This document shows positions 1 to 11,305 of a stretch of 64,000 nt of DNA, in pieces; the stretch's first letter is position 1; each line of letters begins with the position of its first letter. The stretch lies in the NCBI GenBank assembly GCA_037043455.1, contig JAWPHD010006757.1, forward strand, positions 62,001 to 126,000, read 5' to 3'. This DNA is from Cyrtodaria siliqua (taxonomy: Eukaryota; Mollusca; Bivalvia; Adapedonta; Hiatellidae). Under the pieces are notes generated by a model. That model saw only the letters and a program-made list of their open reading frames with translations, searched no databases and had not been told where the DNA came from. A program made the translations under genes and the position numbers.

Positions 1-3000
1 TACTATCCCGGCGACAGAGAAACTGTGTGTGAGTTTTCAAGTGTCTAAGACGCAGCACATTTACTATCTCGACCACAGAGAAACTGTGTGTGAGGTTTCA
101 TATTTACTATCCCGGCCACAGAGAAACTATGTTTCAGTTTTCAAGTGTCTAAGACGCAGCACATTTACTATCCCGGCCACAGAGAAACTGTGTGTGAGTT
201 TTCAGGTGTCTAAGACGCAGCACATTTACTATCCCGGTCACAAAAAAACTGTGTGTGAGTTTTCAGGCGTCTAAGACGGAGCACATTTACTATCCCGGCG
301 ACAGAGAAACTGTGTGTGAGTTTTCAAGTGTCTAAGACGCAGCACATTTACTATCTCGACCACAGAGAAACTGTGTGTGAGGTTTCATATTTACTATCCC
401 GGCCACAGAGAAACTATGTTTCAGTTTTCAAGTGTCTAAGACGCAGCACATTTACTATCCCGGCCACAGAGAAACTGTGTGTGAGTTTTTATATTTACTA
501 TCCCGGCCACAGAGAAACTGTATGTGAGTTTTCAAATATCTAAGACGCAGCACATTTACTATCTCGACCACAGAGAAACTGTGTGTGAGTTTTCATATTT
601 ACTATCCCGGCCACAGAGAAACTGTGTGTGAGTTTTCAGAGGTCTAAGACGCGGCACCTTTACTATCCCGGCCACAGAGAAACTGTGTGTGAGTTTTCAG
701 GTGTCTAAACTATCTCGGTCACAGAGAAACCGTGTGTGAGTTTTCAGGTGTCGAGGACTATCCCGGTCACAGAGAAACTGTGTGTGAGTTTTCACATTTA
801 CTATCCCGGCCACAGAGAAACTGTCTGTGAGTTTTCAGGTGTCTAAGACGCAGCACATTTACTAGCTCGACCACAGAGAAAGTGTGTGTGGGTTTTCAGG
901 TGTCTATGACTATCCCGGTCACAGATAAACTGTGTGCGAGTTTTTAGGTGTCTAAGACGCAGCACATTTATTATCTCGACGACAGAGAACCTGTGTGTGA
1001 GTTTTCACATTTACTATCCCGGCCACAGAGAAACTGTGTGTGAGTTTTTAGGTGTCTAAGACGCAGCACAATTACTATCTCGACCACAGAGAAACTGTGT
1101 GTAAGTTTTCACATTTACTATCCCGGCCACAGAGAAACTGTGTGTGAGTTTTCAGGTGTCTAAGACGCAGCACATTTACCATCCCGGTAACAGAGAAACT
1201 GTGTGTGGGTTTTCAGGTGTCTAAGACTATCCCGGTCACAGAGAAACTGTGTGTGAGTTTTCAAATATCTAAGACGCAGCACATTTACTATCTCGACCAC
1301 AGAGAAACTGTGTGTGAGTTTTCAAATATCTAAGACGCAGCACATTTACTATCTCGACCACAGAGAAACTGTGTATGAGTTTTCACCTTTTACTATCCCG
1401 GCCACAGAGAAACTGTGTGTGAGTTTTCACATTTACTATCCCGGCCACAGAGAAACTATGTTTCAGTTTTCAAGTGTCTAAGACGCAGCACATTTACTAT
1501 CCCGGCCACAGAGAAACTGTGTATGAGTTTTCACCTTTTACTATCCCGGCCACAGAGAAACTGTGTGTAAGTTTTCACATTTACTATCCCGACCACAGAG
1601 AAACTGTATGTGAGTTTTCACCTTTTACTATCCCGGCCACAGAGAAACTGTGTATGAGTTTTCACCTTTTACTATCCCGGCCACAGAGAAACTGTGTGTA
1701 AGTTTTCACATTTACTATCCCGACCACAGAGAAACTGTATGTGAGTTTTCAGGTGTCTAAGACGCAGCACATTTACCATCCCGGTAACAGAGAAACTGTG
1801 TGTGGGTTTTCAGGTGTCTAAGACTATCCCGGTCACAGAGAAACTGTGTGTGAGTTTTCAAATATCTAAGACGCAGCACATTTACTATCTCGACCACAGA
1901 GAAACTGTGTGTGAGTTTTCAAATATCTAAGACGCAGCACATTTACTATCTCGACCACAGAGAAACTGTGTGTGAGTTTTCAAATATCTAAGACGCAGCA
2001 CATTTACTATCTCGACCACAGAGAAACGAAGTGTGAGTTTTCAAATATCTAAGACGCAGCACATTTACTATCTCGACCACAGAGAAACTGTGTGTGAGTT
2101 TTCAAATATCTAAGACGCAGCACATTTACTATCCCGGCCACAGAGAAACTGTGTGTGAGTTTTCAGGTGTCTAAGACGCAGCACAATTACTATCTCGACC
2201 ACAGAGAAACTGTGTGTAAGTTTTCACATTTACTATCCCGGCCACAGAGAAACTGTGTGTGAGTTTTCAAATATCTAAGACGCAGCACATTTACTATCTC
2301 GACCACAGAGAAACTGTGTGTGAGTTTTCAAATATCTAAGACGCAGCACATTTACTATCTCGACCACAGAGAAACTGTGTGTGAGTTTTCAAATATCTAA
2401 GACGCAGCACATTTACTATCTCGACCACAGAGAAACTGTGTGTGAGTTTTCAAATATCTAAGACGCAGCACATTTACTATCTCGACCACAGAGAAACTGT
2501 GTATGAGTTTTCACCTTTTACTATCCTGGCCACAGAGAAACTGTGTGTGAGTTTTCACATTTACTATCCCGGCCACAGAGAAACTATGTTTCAGTTTTCA
2601 AGTGTCTAAGACGCAGCACATTTACTATCCCGGCCACAGAGAAACTGTGTGTGAGTTTTCAGGTGTCTAAGACGGAGCACAATTACTATCCCGGACACAG
2701 AGAAACTGTGTGAGTTTTCAGGCATCTAAGACGCAGCACATTTACTATCCCGGTCATAGAGAAACTGTGTGTGAGTTTTCAAGTGTCTAAGACGCAGCAC
2801 ATTTACTATCCCGACCACAGAGAAACTATGTGTGAGTTTACAGGCCTCTAAGACGGAGCACATTTACTATCCCGGCCACAGAGAAACTGTGTGTGAGTTT
2901 TCAAGTGTCTAAGACGCAGCACATTTACTATCTCGACCACAGAGAATCTGTGTGTGAGTTTTCATATTTACTATCCCGGCCACAGAGAAACTATGTTTCA

Positions 3001-4659
3001 GTTTTCAAGTGTCTAAGACGCAGCACATTTACAATCCCGGCCACAGAGAAACTGTGTGTGAGTTTTCATGTTTACTATCCCGGCCACAGAGAAACTGTAT
3101 GTGAGTTTTCAAATATCTAAGACGCAGCACATTTAATATCTCGACCACAGAGAAACTGTGTGTGAGTTTTCACATTTACTATCCCGGCCACAGAGAAACT
3201 GTGTGTGAGTTTTCAGGTGTCTAAGACGCGGCACATTTACTAACCCGGCCGCAGAGAAACTGCGTGTGAGTTTTCAGGCGTCTAAGACGGAGTACATTTA
3301 CTATCCCGGCCACAGAGAAACTGTGTATGAGTTTTCACATTTACTAACCCGGCCACAGAGTAACTGTGTGTTAGTTTTCAGGTGTCTAAGACGCAGCACA
3401 TTAATATCCCGATCACAGAGAAACTGTGTGGAGTTTTCAGGTGTCTAAGACTCGGCACATTTACTAACCCGGCCACAGAGAAACTGTGTGTGAGTTTTCA
3501 GGCGTCTAAGACGGAGTACATTTACTATCCCGGCCATAGACGGAAACTGTGTGTGAGTTTTCACATTTACTAACCCGGCCAAGGAGTAACTGTGTGTGAG
3601 TTTTCAGGTGTCTAAGACGCAGCACATTTACTATCCCGGTCACAGAGAAACTGTGTGGAGTTTTCAGGTGTCTAAGACTCGGCACATTTACTAACCCGGC
3701 CACAGAGAAACTGTGTGTGCGTTTTCAGGCGTCTAAGACGGAGTACATTTACTATCCCGGCCACCGAGAAACTGTGTGTGAGTTTTCACATTTACTTACC
3801 CGGCCACAGAGAAACTGTGTTGAGTTTTCAGGTGTCTAAGACTCGGCATATTTACTCTCTCGGCCACAGAGAAACTGTATGTTAGTTTTCAGGTGTCTAA
3901 GACGCGGCACATTTACTAACCCGGCCACAGAGAAATTGTCTGTGAGTTTTCAGGCGTCTAAGACGGAGTACATTTACTATCCCGGCCACAGAGAAACTGT
4001 GTGTGTGTTTTCACATTTACGAACCCGGCCACAGAGTAACTGTGTGTGAGGTTTCAGGCGTCTAAGACGGAGTACATTTACTATCCCGGCCACAGAGAAA
4101 CTGTGTATGAGTTTTCACATTTACTAACCCGGCCACAGAGTAACTGTGTGTGAGTTTTCAGGTGTCTAAGACGCAGCACATTTACTATCCCGGCCACAGA
4201 GAAACTGTGTGGAGTTTTCAGGTGTCTAAGACTCGGCACATTTACTATCCCGGCCACAGAGAAACTGTGTGTGAGTTTTCACATTTACTATCCCGGCCAC
4301 AGAGGAACTGTGTGTGAGTTTTCAGGTGTCTAAGACGCAGTACATTTACTATCCCGGCCACACAGAAACTGTGTGTGAGTTTTCACATTTACTAACCCGG
4401 CCACAGAGGAACTGTGTGTGAGTTTTCAGGTGTCTAAGACGCAGCACATTTACTATCCCGGCCACAGAGAAACTGTGTGGATGTTTCAGGTGTCTAAGAC
4501 TCGGCACATTTACTATCCCGGCCACAGAGAAACTGTGTGTGAGTTTTTACATTTACTATCCCGGCCACAGAGAACCTGTGTGTGAGTTTTCAGGTGTCGA
4601 AGACGCAGTACATTTACTATCCCGGCCACAGAGGAACTGTGTGTGAGTTTTCAAGTGTC
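1..4659. repeat. 61/43-bp satellite array (left edge outside window)
   Basis: Tandem array built from a 61-bp unit with core CCCGGCCACAGAGAAACTGT and a 43-bp form that lacks an 18-bp block (GTGTCTAAGACGCAGCA region). The two forms alternate irregularly. A longer-range repeat is visible: the stretch near 1-200 recurs at 288-490 (offset 287) and again near 2865-3110, sharing variants such as CTATGTTTCAGTTTTC. Short ORFs of 60-81 codons run through it only because the unit is stop-poor; they change frame with each unit (61 and 43 are both 1 mod 3). The array ends where GAGTTTTCAAGTGTC runs into unique sequence. Confidence 0.95.
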
Positions 4660-5186
4660 AGCTTTTCGAAGATGTTCAGTCCGAGTTATGAATGATTACA
4701 AAGCACCCGTATATGGAATATACCCTAAGCCTGACATGCTTTGTTCCGCGGAGTTGGGTGTGGGGGTGGGGTGGAGGGGGAGGGGTCGTATTTGTTATCT
4801 CTTTAAACGAGTAAGATCATGTTCTCATATCTACAAGTTATATACGTTTTACTCACCGATAACTCCGAAAGCCGGATGGGACAGGAATCGAAGGGGAGAA
4901 AAATATTTTAATCTCGTAATAGCGAGACGTTTTTCCTTAATTACTATACATTTTCTCGTTATGATGTCTTTTAAAAAGTCATTAAAACGATAATATTTCT
5001 CGTTATTACGCAAATTATATTTGTTTCTTAACTTCCAATTCTAGTCCCATCCGTCTTTCGTAGTACTGTTCGGCGTATATTTCACCGGTAAGGTCCATAT
5101 GCATGTCAAACTGGATCCGACCCAAACGGAACTGCATTGTGTCAATTCCCTTAAAGCTGTTCATCCTATACATACATCGCATGCCT
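4660..5186. other. Unique sequence, no gene seen
   Basis: Non-repetitive sequence between the satellite and a SINE, with a G-rich run near 4757-4787. A 116-codon ORF begins inside the satellite and has no recognisable motif. If the exon at 5696 belongs to a gene coming from the left, this stretch and the satellite are intronic. Confidence 0.5.
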
Positions 5187-5389
5187 CTTTGTATGTTTGT
5201 ATGGTGTATTACGTCATTTTCAACACATGTAAATCACGGTTGATTTGTTTTTGTGGTGGAGGCAGATCATTTTCCTGGGTGGAACTGTACACCTCCCGCC
5301 ATCCGTAAGAATCGACACTTCCTCACTTACCAGTCGAGCTCCCAGTAGGATTCGAACCCGCAGCGGTGAGAGGCGAAGGTTTACAACGG
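5187..5389 (-). mobile_element. tRNA-derived SINE (family A), 5'-truncated
   Basis: On the minus strand it reads through the lower half of a tRNA-like head with a B box (GGTTCGAATCC) and then a body containing GTCGATTCTTACGGATGGCG and a CTCCACCACAAAAA stretch. It ends in a tail with GTGTTGAAAATGACGTAA and CACCATACAAAC. The same body and tail occur in the fuller copy at 37335-37592. The A box is missing here, as expected for 5' truncation. Confidence 0.75.
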
Positions 5390-5450
5390 AAGAGACTAGC
5401 AAAGTTAACAAATGTCAGGTGATTCGATGTCAGATGTATCATGTTTAATA

Positions 5451-5640
5451 ACGTTACAAATGTCACGCGGTATCCATGTAACGTTACCAAATGTCACGCG
5501 GTATCCATGTAACGTTACCAAATGCAATCTGATTTCAATTTGTTGTGTTTAATACCATTATACATTGTCTCGCGGTTTCAGCGTAACGTTATCAAATGTC
5601 ACGTGGTTTCCAGGAAAGTTACCAAATACCACGTGGTTTA
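5451..5640. repeat. Short ~30-bp tandem repeat, decayed
   Basis: Two and a half clear units of 30-31 bp carrying ACGTTACCAAATGTCACGCG start at 5451, 5481 and 5512. They fade into related but diverged copies (CACGTGGTTT) up to about 5640. They lie just upstream of the splice acceptor at 5695. Confidence 0.7.
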
Positions 5641-5695
5641 TATGTGTCATGTCCACGTGGTTGTCATGTGTATATGTTGTGCTTCTTTATTTTAG

Positions 5696-5851
5696 AGCTA
5701 TATCACCGACAAAGGCTATGACGTGGATCTATTCTTTGACGTCGGGCTATCGAAGGGCCATATTTACAGCGACGTCGAGGGTAACGAAATGATGAACTAC
5801 CTGCTTCTTGATGGAGAAATAATGGGCCAAGACTACCAAGTGACGAAGTAG
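5696..5851 (+). CDS. Terminal coding exon of an unidentified gene
   Basis: A pyrimidine-rich acceptor (GCTTCTTTATTTTAG, ending at 5695) is followed by 51 open codons and a TAG at 5849-5851. The peptide starts SYITDKGYDVDLFF, continues DVGLSKGHIYSDVEG and ends GQDYQVTK. It is acidic, has balanced amino-acid use and richer GC than its flanks, unlike the AT-rich noncoding DNA. A 3' UTR of about 360 nt follows, with AATAAA at 6211-6216. I do not recognise the family. Earlier exons would have to lie left of the satellite, making the satellite intronic. It could instead be an isolated pseudo-exon. An antisense ORF over the same bases has no supporting signal. Confidence 0.6.
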   Translation, partial: SYITDKGYDVDLFFDVGLSKGHIYSDVEGNEMMNYLLLDGEIMGQDYQVTK

Positions 5852-6235
5852 ATAATACAAAATCATAGTTATAGTTAGGCGTAAATTGATAGCATAATTC
5901 TCCTGCTACAGTTAATTGTAGACAATAATTATTGAGCATGCATGTGTTTTCAAACATAACTTGTAAATGATTGTTGTTGACATAATTGGAGTTTAGTGTT
6001 GTGACACCCAATTTCTCCCGGAGAGAAAGAGTACGTCAACTTGAAAATAGAGTTGTAGAATACAGAATGTGTAAAGAGATACGAGGAACTGTGACACTAG
6101 ATGTAGATGTAGAAGTCCAGGTTATTCATTTGCGTATATTGGTGCATTGTATCACTGTATACATGTAAACTATTACTGATTAAATGTAAACGTAAAGTTA
6201 TTTGCCAAACAATAAAACGATATACGTGTTTTTCT
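5852..6235 (+). other. Probable 3' UTR
   Basis: AT-rich sequence following the stop codon at 5851 and running to the poly(A) signal at 6211. It has no ORF of interest; a 60-codon ORF at 5986 lies inside it and is best read as chance. Confidence 0.5.
6211..6216 (+). terminator. Poly(A) signal AATAAA
   Basis: AATAAA about 360 nt after the stop codon of the 5696 exon. It is followed within 15-40 nt by T/GT-rich sequence (TGTTTTTCTGGAGTG, GTGTTTTATTTC), the usual layout of an animal cleavage/polyadenylation site. Confidence 0.6.
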
Positions 6236-7063
6236 GGAGTGAATGACGTGTTTTATTTCATCGTCATCCGCGACACATGATTTTTTAAGACAAACGTCTA
6301 GAACTGTTTTTTTAAATATTTTTGAACTGCATCTATTTTACCGAGATTCAGGTATTGTTTCTGATTGTCTGATACAGACACAACTTCTATCCAAGATATA
6401 CAGGATGACAGAAATACAATACATTAATAAATAAAGGAGGAAACGGCATAATTATATCGACGAACTAAATGTGGATGGTCAAAATACTATTATAAAAACA
6501 AATCTCATATCAGTTTTTCACTCCAAAACAATAACTATTCATTTTATTTTATGCGTTGTATATTCAAAATGTATACAGAAAAAATATTTGTTCAGCGACC
6601 TCATCGGGTCAGAATGGTGATATTGTTATTTTTAACTCGCCATTACTTCTTTATATACCAACTTTGAAAAGAAACTGCATTTGAAAATAATGGAACCGGC
6701 AAACTGAATTTCATACTATCTGACGCGCGGGTGATATTGCAGGGTGGGTGATAGTAAAACGATTTTCACATGACATGCGCAGCTTTGGTGCGCGCTGTTT
6801 CGATGACGTCATCGACTCGGTATGGCGAAAAGATTTTAATAAACTACCACTAATTTTCTTAGTTAAGCTATTTCATAGCAACTTTTTGGGGAAAAAAAAC
6901 ACAACTTATTTTGGCCGATGGGATTTCGGTATAATAAAATATATATCACATTCATGGGAGGGTGATAGTAAGAATGCTCACCCTGAGGATATGATTATCG
7001 CCCGAGACGAAAATTGCCTGATGCTGTGTGACGTTATGAGTTGTGTGATAAAAAGAGAATCTT
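6236..7063. other. No supported gene
   Basis: AT-rich sequence. A 134-codon ORF at 6748-7152 has no motif I recognise and its end overlaps the hairpin at 7064-7204. The phrase GGTGATAGTAA occurs twice (near 6747 and 6961), so part of this may be an old repeat. Confidence 0.4.
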
Positions 7064-7204
7064 ACATGCGTGCTAGTTTATTTTGGGATGAATTAAGCAC
7101 GTTTGCACAAATGATATGTTGCTCGACAAGCCGTCGCATCATGTCGTACTAGCGAACTCGTTAAATAAGTTTAATAATAAAAAGTGCTAATGTAAGATCC
7201 TCTC
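7064..7204. repeat. Imperfect hairpin / fold-back element H1
   Basis: Ends are inverted copies: AGAGAATCTTACAT on the left and ATGTAAGATCCTCT on the right. The interior arms pair more loosely around CTCGACAAGCC. The terminal motif matches that of the hairpin at 14652-14806, including a flanking GTGATAAA. Confidence 0.6.
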
Positions 7205-7950
7205 TATATAGCATTGCTAATTTTTAAAATTATTTTTCATTTTTCATTTACTTATTTCAAGAAATAATATATATAGAAAATTATTTACATTAATTGCTTT
7301 ATATGTGTAGCGTAATACATATATATTACTTACAACGAGCATAGTGTTAGAAACAAATGTAGGTTGTAATGCTTTTTTTGATTAATGGAAACATGTACAC
7401 ATTCTACAATAAACAATATGATTTGATTTTTGGTTTCCTAAAAAATCGCACTTCAGGCTATCCAAGGCGATATTGTTCTTTACTTTGTGTGCTGCAGATT
7501 AAGATTCATAAAACCTTTTTTTTTTCATAATGTGCGCGTCAACAAAAACATGTTTTGTATTGATACATTTTTAACATGTGATTTATTTGCACATTACACG
7601 CTCCGCACGAAAAAGTCATATGTAAAAACACATAACAACGTAAAGCTACAGCGCATCACAACTTAAAGCTACATACGCTATACTTAAACTTAAATTAACT
7701 GAGTCACGGGTGAAGTAATTTAAGTAAAAAAAGTCTGTATACAAGGCAGAAATCGATGCGTAAAATATAATATTTTTATCTAGCCTGCCTTCATATACGG
7801 CTTCTGATATTATTTCTAAAGAAATGTATATTTTTTAGTATTTTGTTGCATTTTTAACACTAACAGGTAGTTTGCAATAACTAGAGCACACAGGCACATA
7901 TGTATCAACCTCTAAACGAAAAAACAAAATAAAGTTGTTTTGAGACGGAT
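7205..7950. other. AT-rich, nothing recognised
   Basis: No ORF, repeat or RNA signal that I can support. Confidence 0.4.
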
Positions 7951-9068
7951 CTGGCATACTGCACTATGGTGTCCTCATGCTTATTGCTATTCAGTATATA
8001 TGTTAGGCTAACTGCATCAATATATCATCATTATATCATGTTTATAGCTATTCAGAATATATTTGGCGTACCGCATCACGATGTCATGTTTATTGCTAAT
8101 CAGTACACGTTTGGCGTACTGCATCACGGTATCATGTTTATTTCTATTCTGTATATGTTTGGCTTACTGCGTCAGTAGATCATGTTTATTGTTAGTCAGT
8201 ATATGTTTGGCGTACTGCATCACGGTATCATGTTTATTGCTATTTAGCATATGTTTGGCGTACTGCATCACAATATCTTTTCTCACGATATCATGTTTAT
8301 TGCTAGTCGGTATATGTTTGGCGTACGGCATCAATATGTCATGTTTATTGCTATTTAGTATATGCCTGGCGTACTGCATCGATATAGCCTGATTATTCTA
8401 ATCAGTATATGTCTGGCGTACTGCATCACGATATCATGTTTATTGCTGTTCAGTATATGTCTGGCATGCTGCATCACGATATAATGTTTATTGCTGTTCA
8501 GTATATGTCTGGCGATTCTGCATCACGATATCATGTTTATTGCTAGGCAGTATATGTCTGGCGTACTGCATCACGATATCATGTTTATTGCTGTTCAGTA
8601 AATATTTGGCGTACTGCATCGATATATCATGTTTAATGCTAGTCAGTATATGTATGGCGTACTGCATCACGATAACATGTTTATTGCTAGTCAGTATATG
8701 TATGGCGTACTGCATCACGATATCATTTGCTAGTCAGTATATGTCTGGCGTACTGCATCACGATATCATGTTTATTGTTAGTCAGTATATTTCTGGCGTA
8801 CTGCATCACGATATCATGTTTATTGTTAGTCAGTATATGTCTGGCGTACTGCATCACGATATCATGTTTAGTGTTAGTCGGTATATGTCTGGCGTACTGC
8901 ATCACGATATCATGTTTAGTGTTAGTCGGTATATGTCTGGCGTACTGCATCACGATATCATGTTTAGTGTTAGTCGATATATGTCTGGCGTACTGCATCA
9001 CGATATCATGTGTATTGCTAGTCAGTATATGTCTGGCGTACTGCATCAGGATAGTATGTTTATTGTCA
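7951..9068. repeat. 48-bp satellite array
   Basis: About 23 units of 48 bp with core TGGCGTACTGCATCACGATA. Because 48 is a multiple of 3 and the consensus lacks stops in several frames, long ORFs (up to 177 codons) stay open on both strands as a 16-residue peptide repeat. Units near 8720-9060 are the most alike; the left edge is diverged. Confidence 0.95.
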
Positions 9069-9071
9069 TTT

Positions 9072-9350
9072 AACCAGGTACAGGTAATTGGTGAATAATC
9101 GTGCCTCAACCGGGACTCGAACCCATGGTCTCTGGTTTACCAGCGCTCTACCAACTGAGCTATCGAGGACATATACACATGAATCGATTATTCACCATAT
9201 ACCTGTACCCGGTTACATACACCCCGCATCAGACTGAAATTCGTCCCTGAATTTCCAATTATACTTGAGAACCACTGCTGGTGTTTCTCTGGATGACCCA
9301 GGACGAGCCCCTAAATATAACAGGTGGTGAAATAATCGTGCCTCAACCGC
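9072..9350 (-). mobile_element. tRNA-derived SINE (family B) inside the 48-bp array
   Basis: On the minus strand, 9170-9102 reads as a tRNA-like head (GATAGCTCAGTTGGTAGAGC for the A-box half, GGGTTCGAGTCCC for the B box). The anticodon arm is too short to fold (the 5-nt arms are separated by only two bases), so this is not a working tRNA. It most resembles a tRNA-Thr with a small deletion. The head is flanked by 30-nt inverted repeats (9072-9101 and 9185-9214). The GAATAATCGTGCCTCAACCG phrase recurs at 9330-9350, and CAGACTGAAATTCGTCCCTG lies between. Satellite-like sequence resumes after 9351, showing insertion into the array. Confidence 0.75.
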
Positions 9351-9390
9351 TATATATTTGTTTTTCGTGCTGCATCAAGATATCATGTAT
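9351..9390. repeat. Remnant 48-bp satellite unit
   Basis: TGCATCAAGATATCATGT and its flanks match the 48-bp unit, on the far side of the SINE. Confidence 0.6.
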
Positions 9391-9883
9391 ACTGAGACAA
9401 AAAAGAAAGAGTGAGATCTAATTTTCATAATCAACCTGATTACAAATAATCCATGACGTCAACCTTGACCTTGACGTCATGAACGTGCTCACACATCCCA
9501 ACTTTAGGTTTGAGAAGAAGTTAAAAGTGTGACATTGATGAGAAATTCCAGAAAACCAGCAGTTAACAAGATGACTAATTTCCCAATCTTGCTTACAATA
9601 TACTCAACGTCATACATTTTGTGTTTTGCTCTTTTTTGACTTTTAGGAACTCAAAATGTGTTAGTGAAGGAAGATTTCATACACAGGTTCTGCTTTATTA
9701 ATGCATAGATCTACATTTCGTATATTTTATAAATTATGTTTGCTAAATTTGCCGCTACAACTTTTGAATATTTTCAAAAATAGATGTGCACACTTTCTTT
9801 TTTAACTCAGTATATATTGCTAGTGGACTAGTATATATTTACTTAATGTGTATTGTTGTCCTGTAGTTTCACCATAAACCCTA
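9391..9883. other. AT-rich, no gene seen
   Basis: The only notable element is a pair of TGACGTCA-type half sites around CCTTGACCTTGACG near 9455-9480. Scattered phrases near 9800-9890 resemble decayed 48-bp satellite. Confidence 0.4.
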
Positions 9884-9895
9884 ATGTTTATTGCG

Positions 9896-10249
9896 GCCCG
9901 TGTGGTTTCCGGGCAAGAACATTGACCACTGCTTATCCAGGCAGAGGGGTAAAATGTCCACGAATTCATGTTCATATTGTTTTTTTGCCATGATCATTAA
10001 AGATCTTCATCATTCCTGTATTGTTTCATGTGTTACTTGAGTGGTGACTGAAATGGCTGAAATGAAATGGCTCCAGTGAAAATGTAGTGTTTGCAATACA
10101 ATTTGCAGATAGTCTGAAGTTTTGTAGGTGAGAATGTTCTAGACCCATTCTGCATATTTGTATCTAGATGTAAATGGAGAGTGGGCCTGGACTGTTCATT
10201 CCTATTGGCGCCATATAACCTTTTGAGCCGTAAAACCCCAATTCAATTC
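9896..10249 (+). mobile_element. SINE-like element, family E, with 12-bp target duplication
   Basis: It starts GCCCGTGTGGTTTCCGGG and ends TAAAACCCCAATTCAATTC. It is flanked by perfect 12-bp direct repeats ATGTTTATTGCG at 9884-9895 and 10250-10261. The same element lies inverted at 43559-43975 and 45060-45449, each with its own target duplication. Variable 12-13 bp duplications and an (AATTC)n tail fit target-primed retrotransposition. I see no A/B-box tRNA head, so the class is inferred. Confidence 0.85.
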
Positions 10250-10369
10250 ATGTTTATTGCGAGTAGCTAGTGTATGTGTGGCATATCTATATGTTTGTAA
10301 TCAGTAATTGTTCGATGCGTATTCCTGTTCAATGAATGATTAAGCCTATTACTTGTTAGTTGTTTGTTT

Positions 10370-11305
10370 ACCTTGTTTTTGGCGCCTTTTTAGGTTTACG
10401 GTATAATGGAATATTCAAACAATATGTAAATATAGTTGTATATAAGTTTAAATACCTTACTTTTGAACATCGGTTGGAAAATAAACTGTCCCAGCATCAC
10501 TGAATGTATATAGCAATGTATCAAAATAGTGTTTTGGCAATACAATAGTTCCTCAAACAATTTGAAAAACTAAGGTTTATTACCACTAAACATTCCAGGT
10601 ACCGTGATGTGTAATTTGTTGTTTGGGGCGCTTGTTTCAGCCAAAGGTTTTCTGGACTTTTCAGACAAAATACATCTCGTACCTAAATAAGTTGTATATC
10701 AGTGAAACAGACATTTTTAGTGGTAAATACAAATACCTTACTTTTCAAAATCGATTGAAAACAAAATTGCATGTGCGAAAGCTGTTTTTTATGGGTCCGG
10801 CATTTTCAATGCAAAATTCTGCTGCATGAACAATTGGTTGTTGTTGTTTTCAGAATTTCTATCCAAAAATGTTTTTAAATTGTTGGATATTAGGAAATTA
10901 AGACACCCTGAAAGTTTTATAGCAAAATATGAAGGACTACTGAAGTTATTTGAAATTTCCTAATTTTCTGCTGTCCAACCAGCAAGGAATTTACATAGGA
11001 AAAGCCCCATCAAAAATTCATTTTGGCTGTAAAATATTTATTTCTGAACCGATTTTCAAAAGTAAAGTAGTTTTATTTACCGCTAAAAATTCCAGTTCTA
11101 ATGATATAAAATCGATGTACGTATTATTTATATTGCTCAAGTTACTGCAGAAAAATCTTTGGCTGAAACAAGCGCCCCAAACAATAGTCAGGGTGTGTTT
11201 GAAATTGTTGAAGATCCTTTGGCTCAAACAAGTTGAAGTCCACTTTCCTCCAAAGAGCTAAAAACTTTTTGGCTTAAAAAGGCGCTTCAAACAATACACA
11301 ATATA
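10370..11305. mobile_element. Fold-back region with nested inverted repeats
   Basis: GGCGCTTGTTTCAGCCAAAG at 10627 is matched in reverse by CTTTGGCTGAAACAAGCGCC at 11157. An inner pair (TTTTTAGTGGTAAAT at 10716 with ATTTACCGCTAAAAA near 11077) and an outer pair (GGCGCCTTTTTAGG at 10381 with TTAAAAAGGCGCTT near 11274) nest around a centre near 10840. A direct repeat TAAATACCTTACTTTTGAAC-like occurs at about 10450 and 10730. No transposase is visible. ORFs of 68-103 codons inside are chance. Confidence 0.65.

Noticed and set aside
29..3703. ORFs of 60-81 codons in the first satellite
   Set aside because: They follow the repeat unit, shift frame with each unit and recur at every repeat; no gene signal.
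5703..6011. 102-codon minus-strand ORF
   Set aside because: Antisense to the exon at 5696-5851, which has splice, stop and poly(A) signals.
6748..7152. 134-codon ORF as a gene
   Set aside because: No recognisable motif, no splice or poly(A) context, and its end lies in a hairpin repeat.
8063..9109. Long ORFs on both strands at the 48-bp array
   Set aside because: Explained by a stop-free unit whose length is a multiple of three.
9102..9170. A functional minus-strand tRNA gene
   Set aside because: A and B boxes are good, but the anticodon arm lacks the bases for a loop; it is a SINE head.
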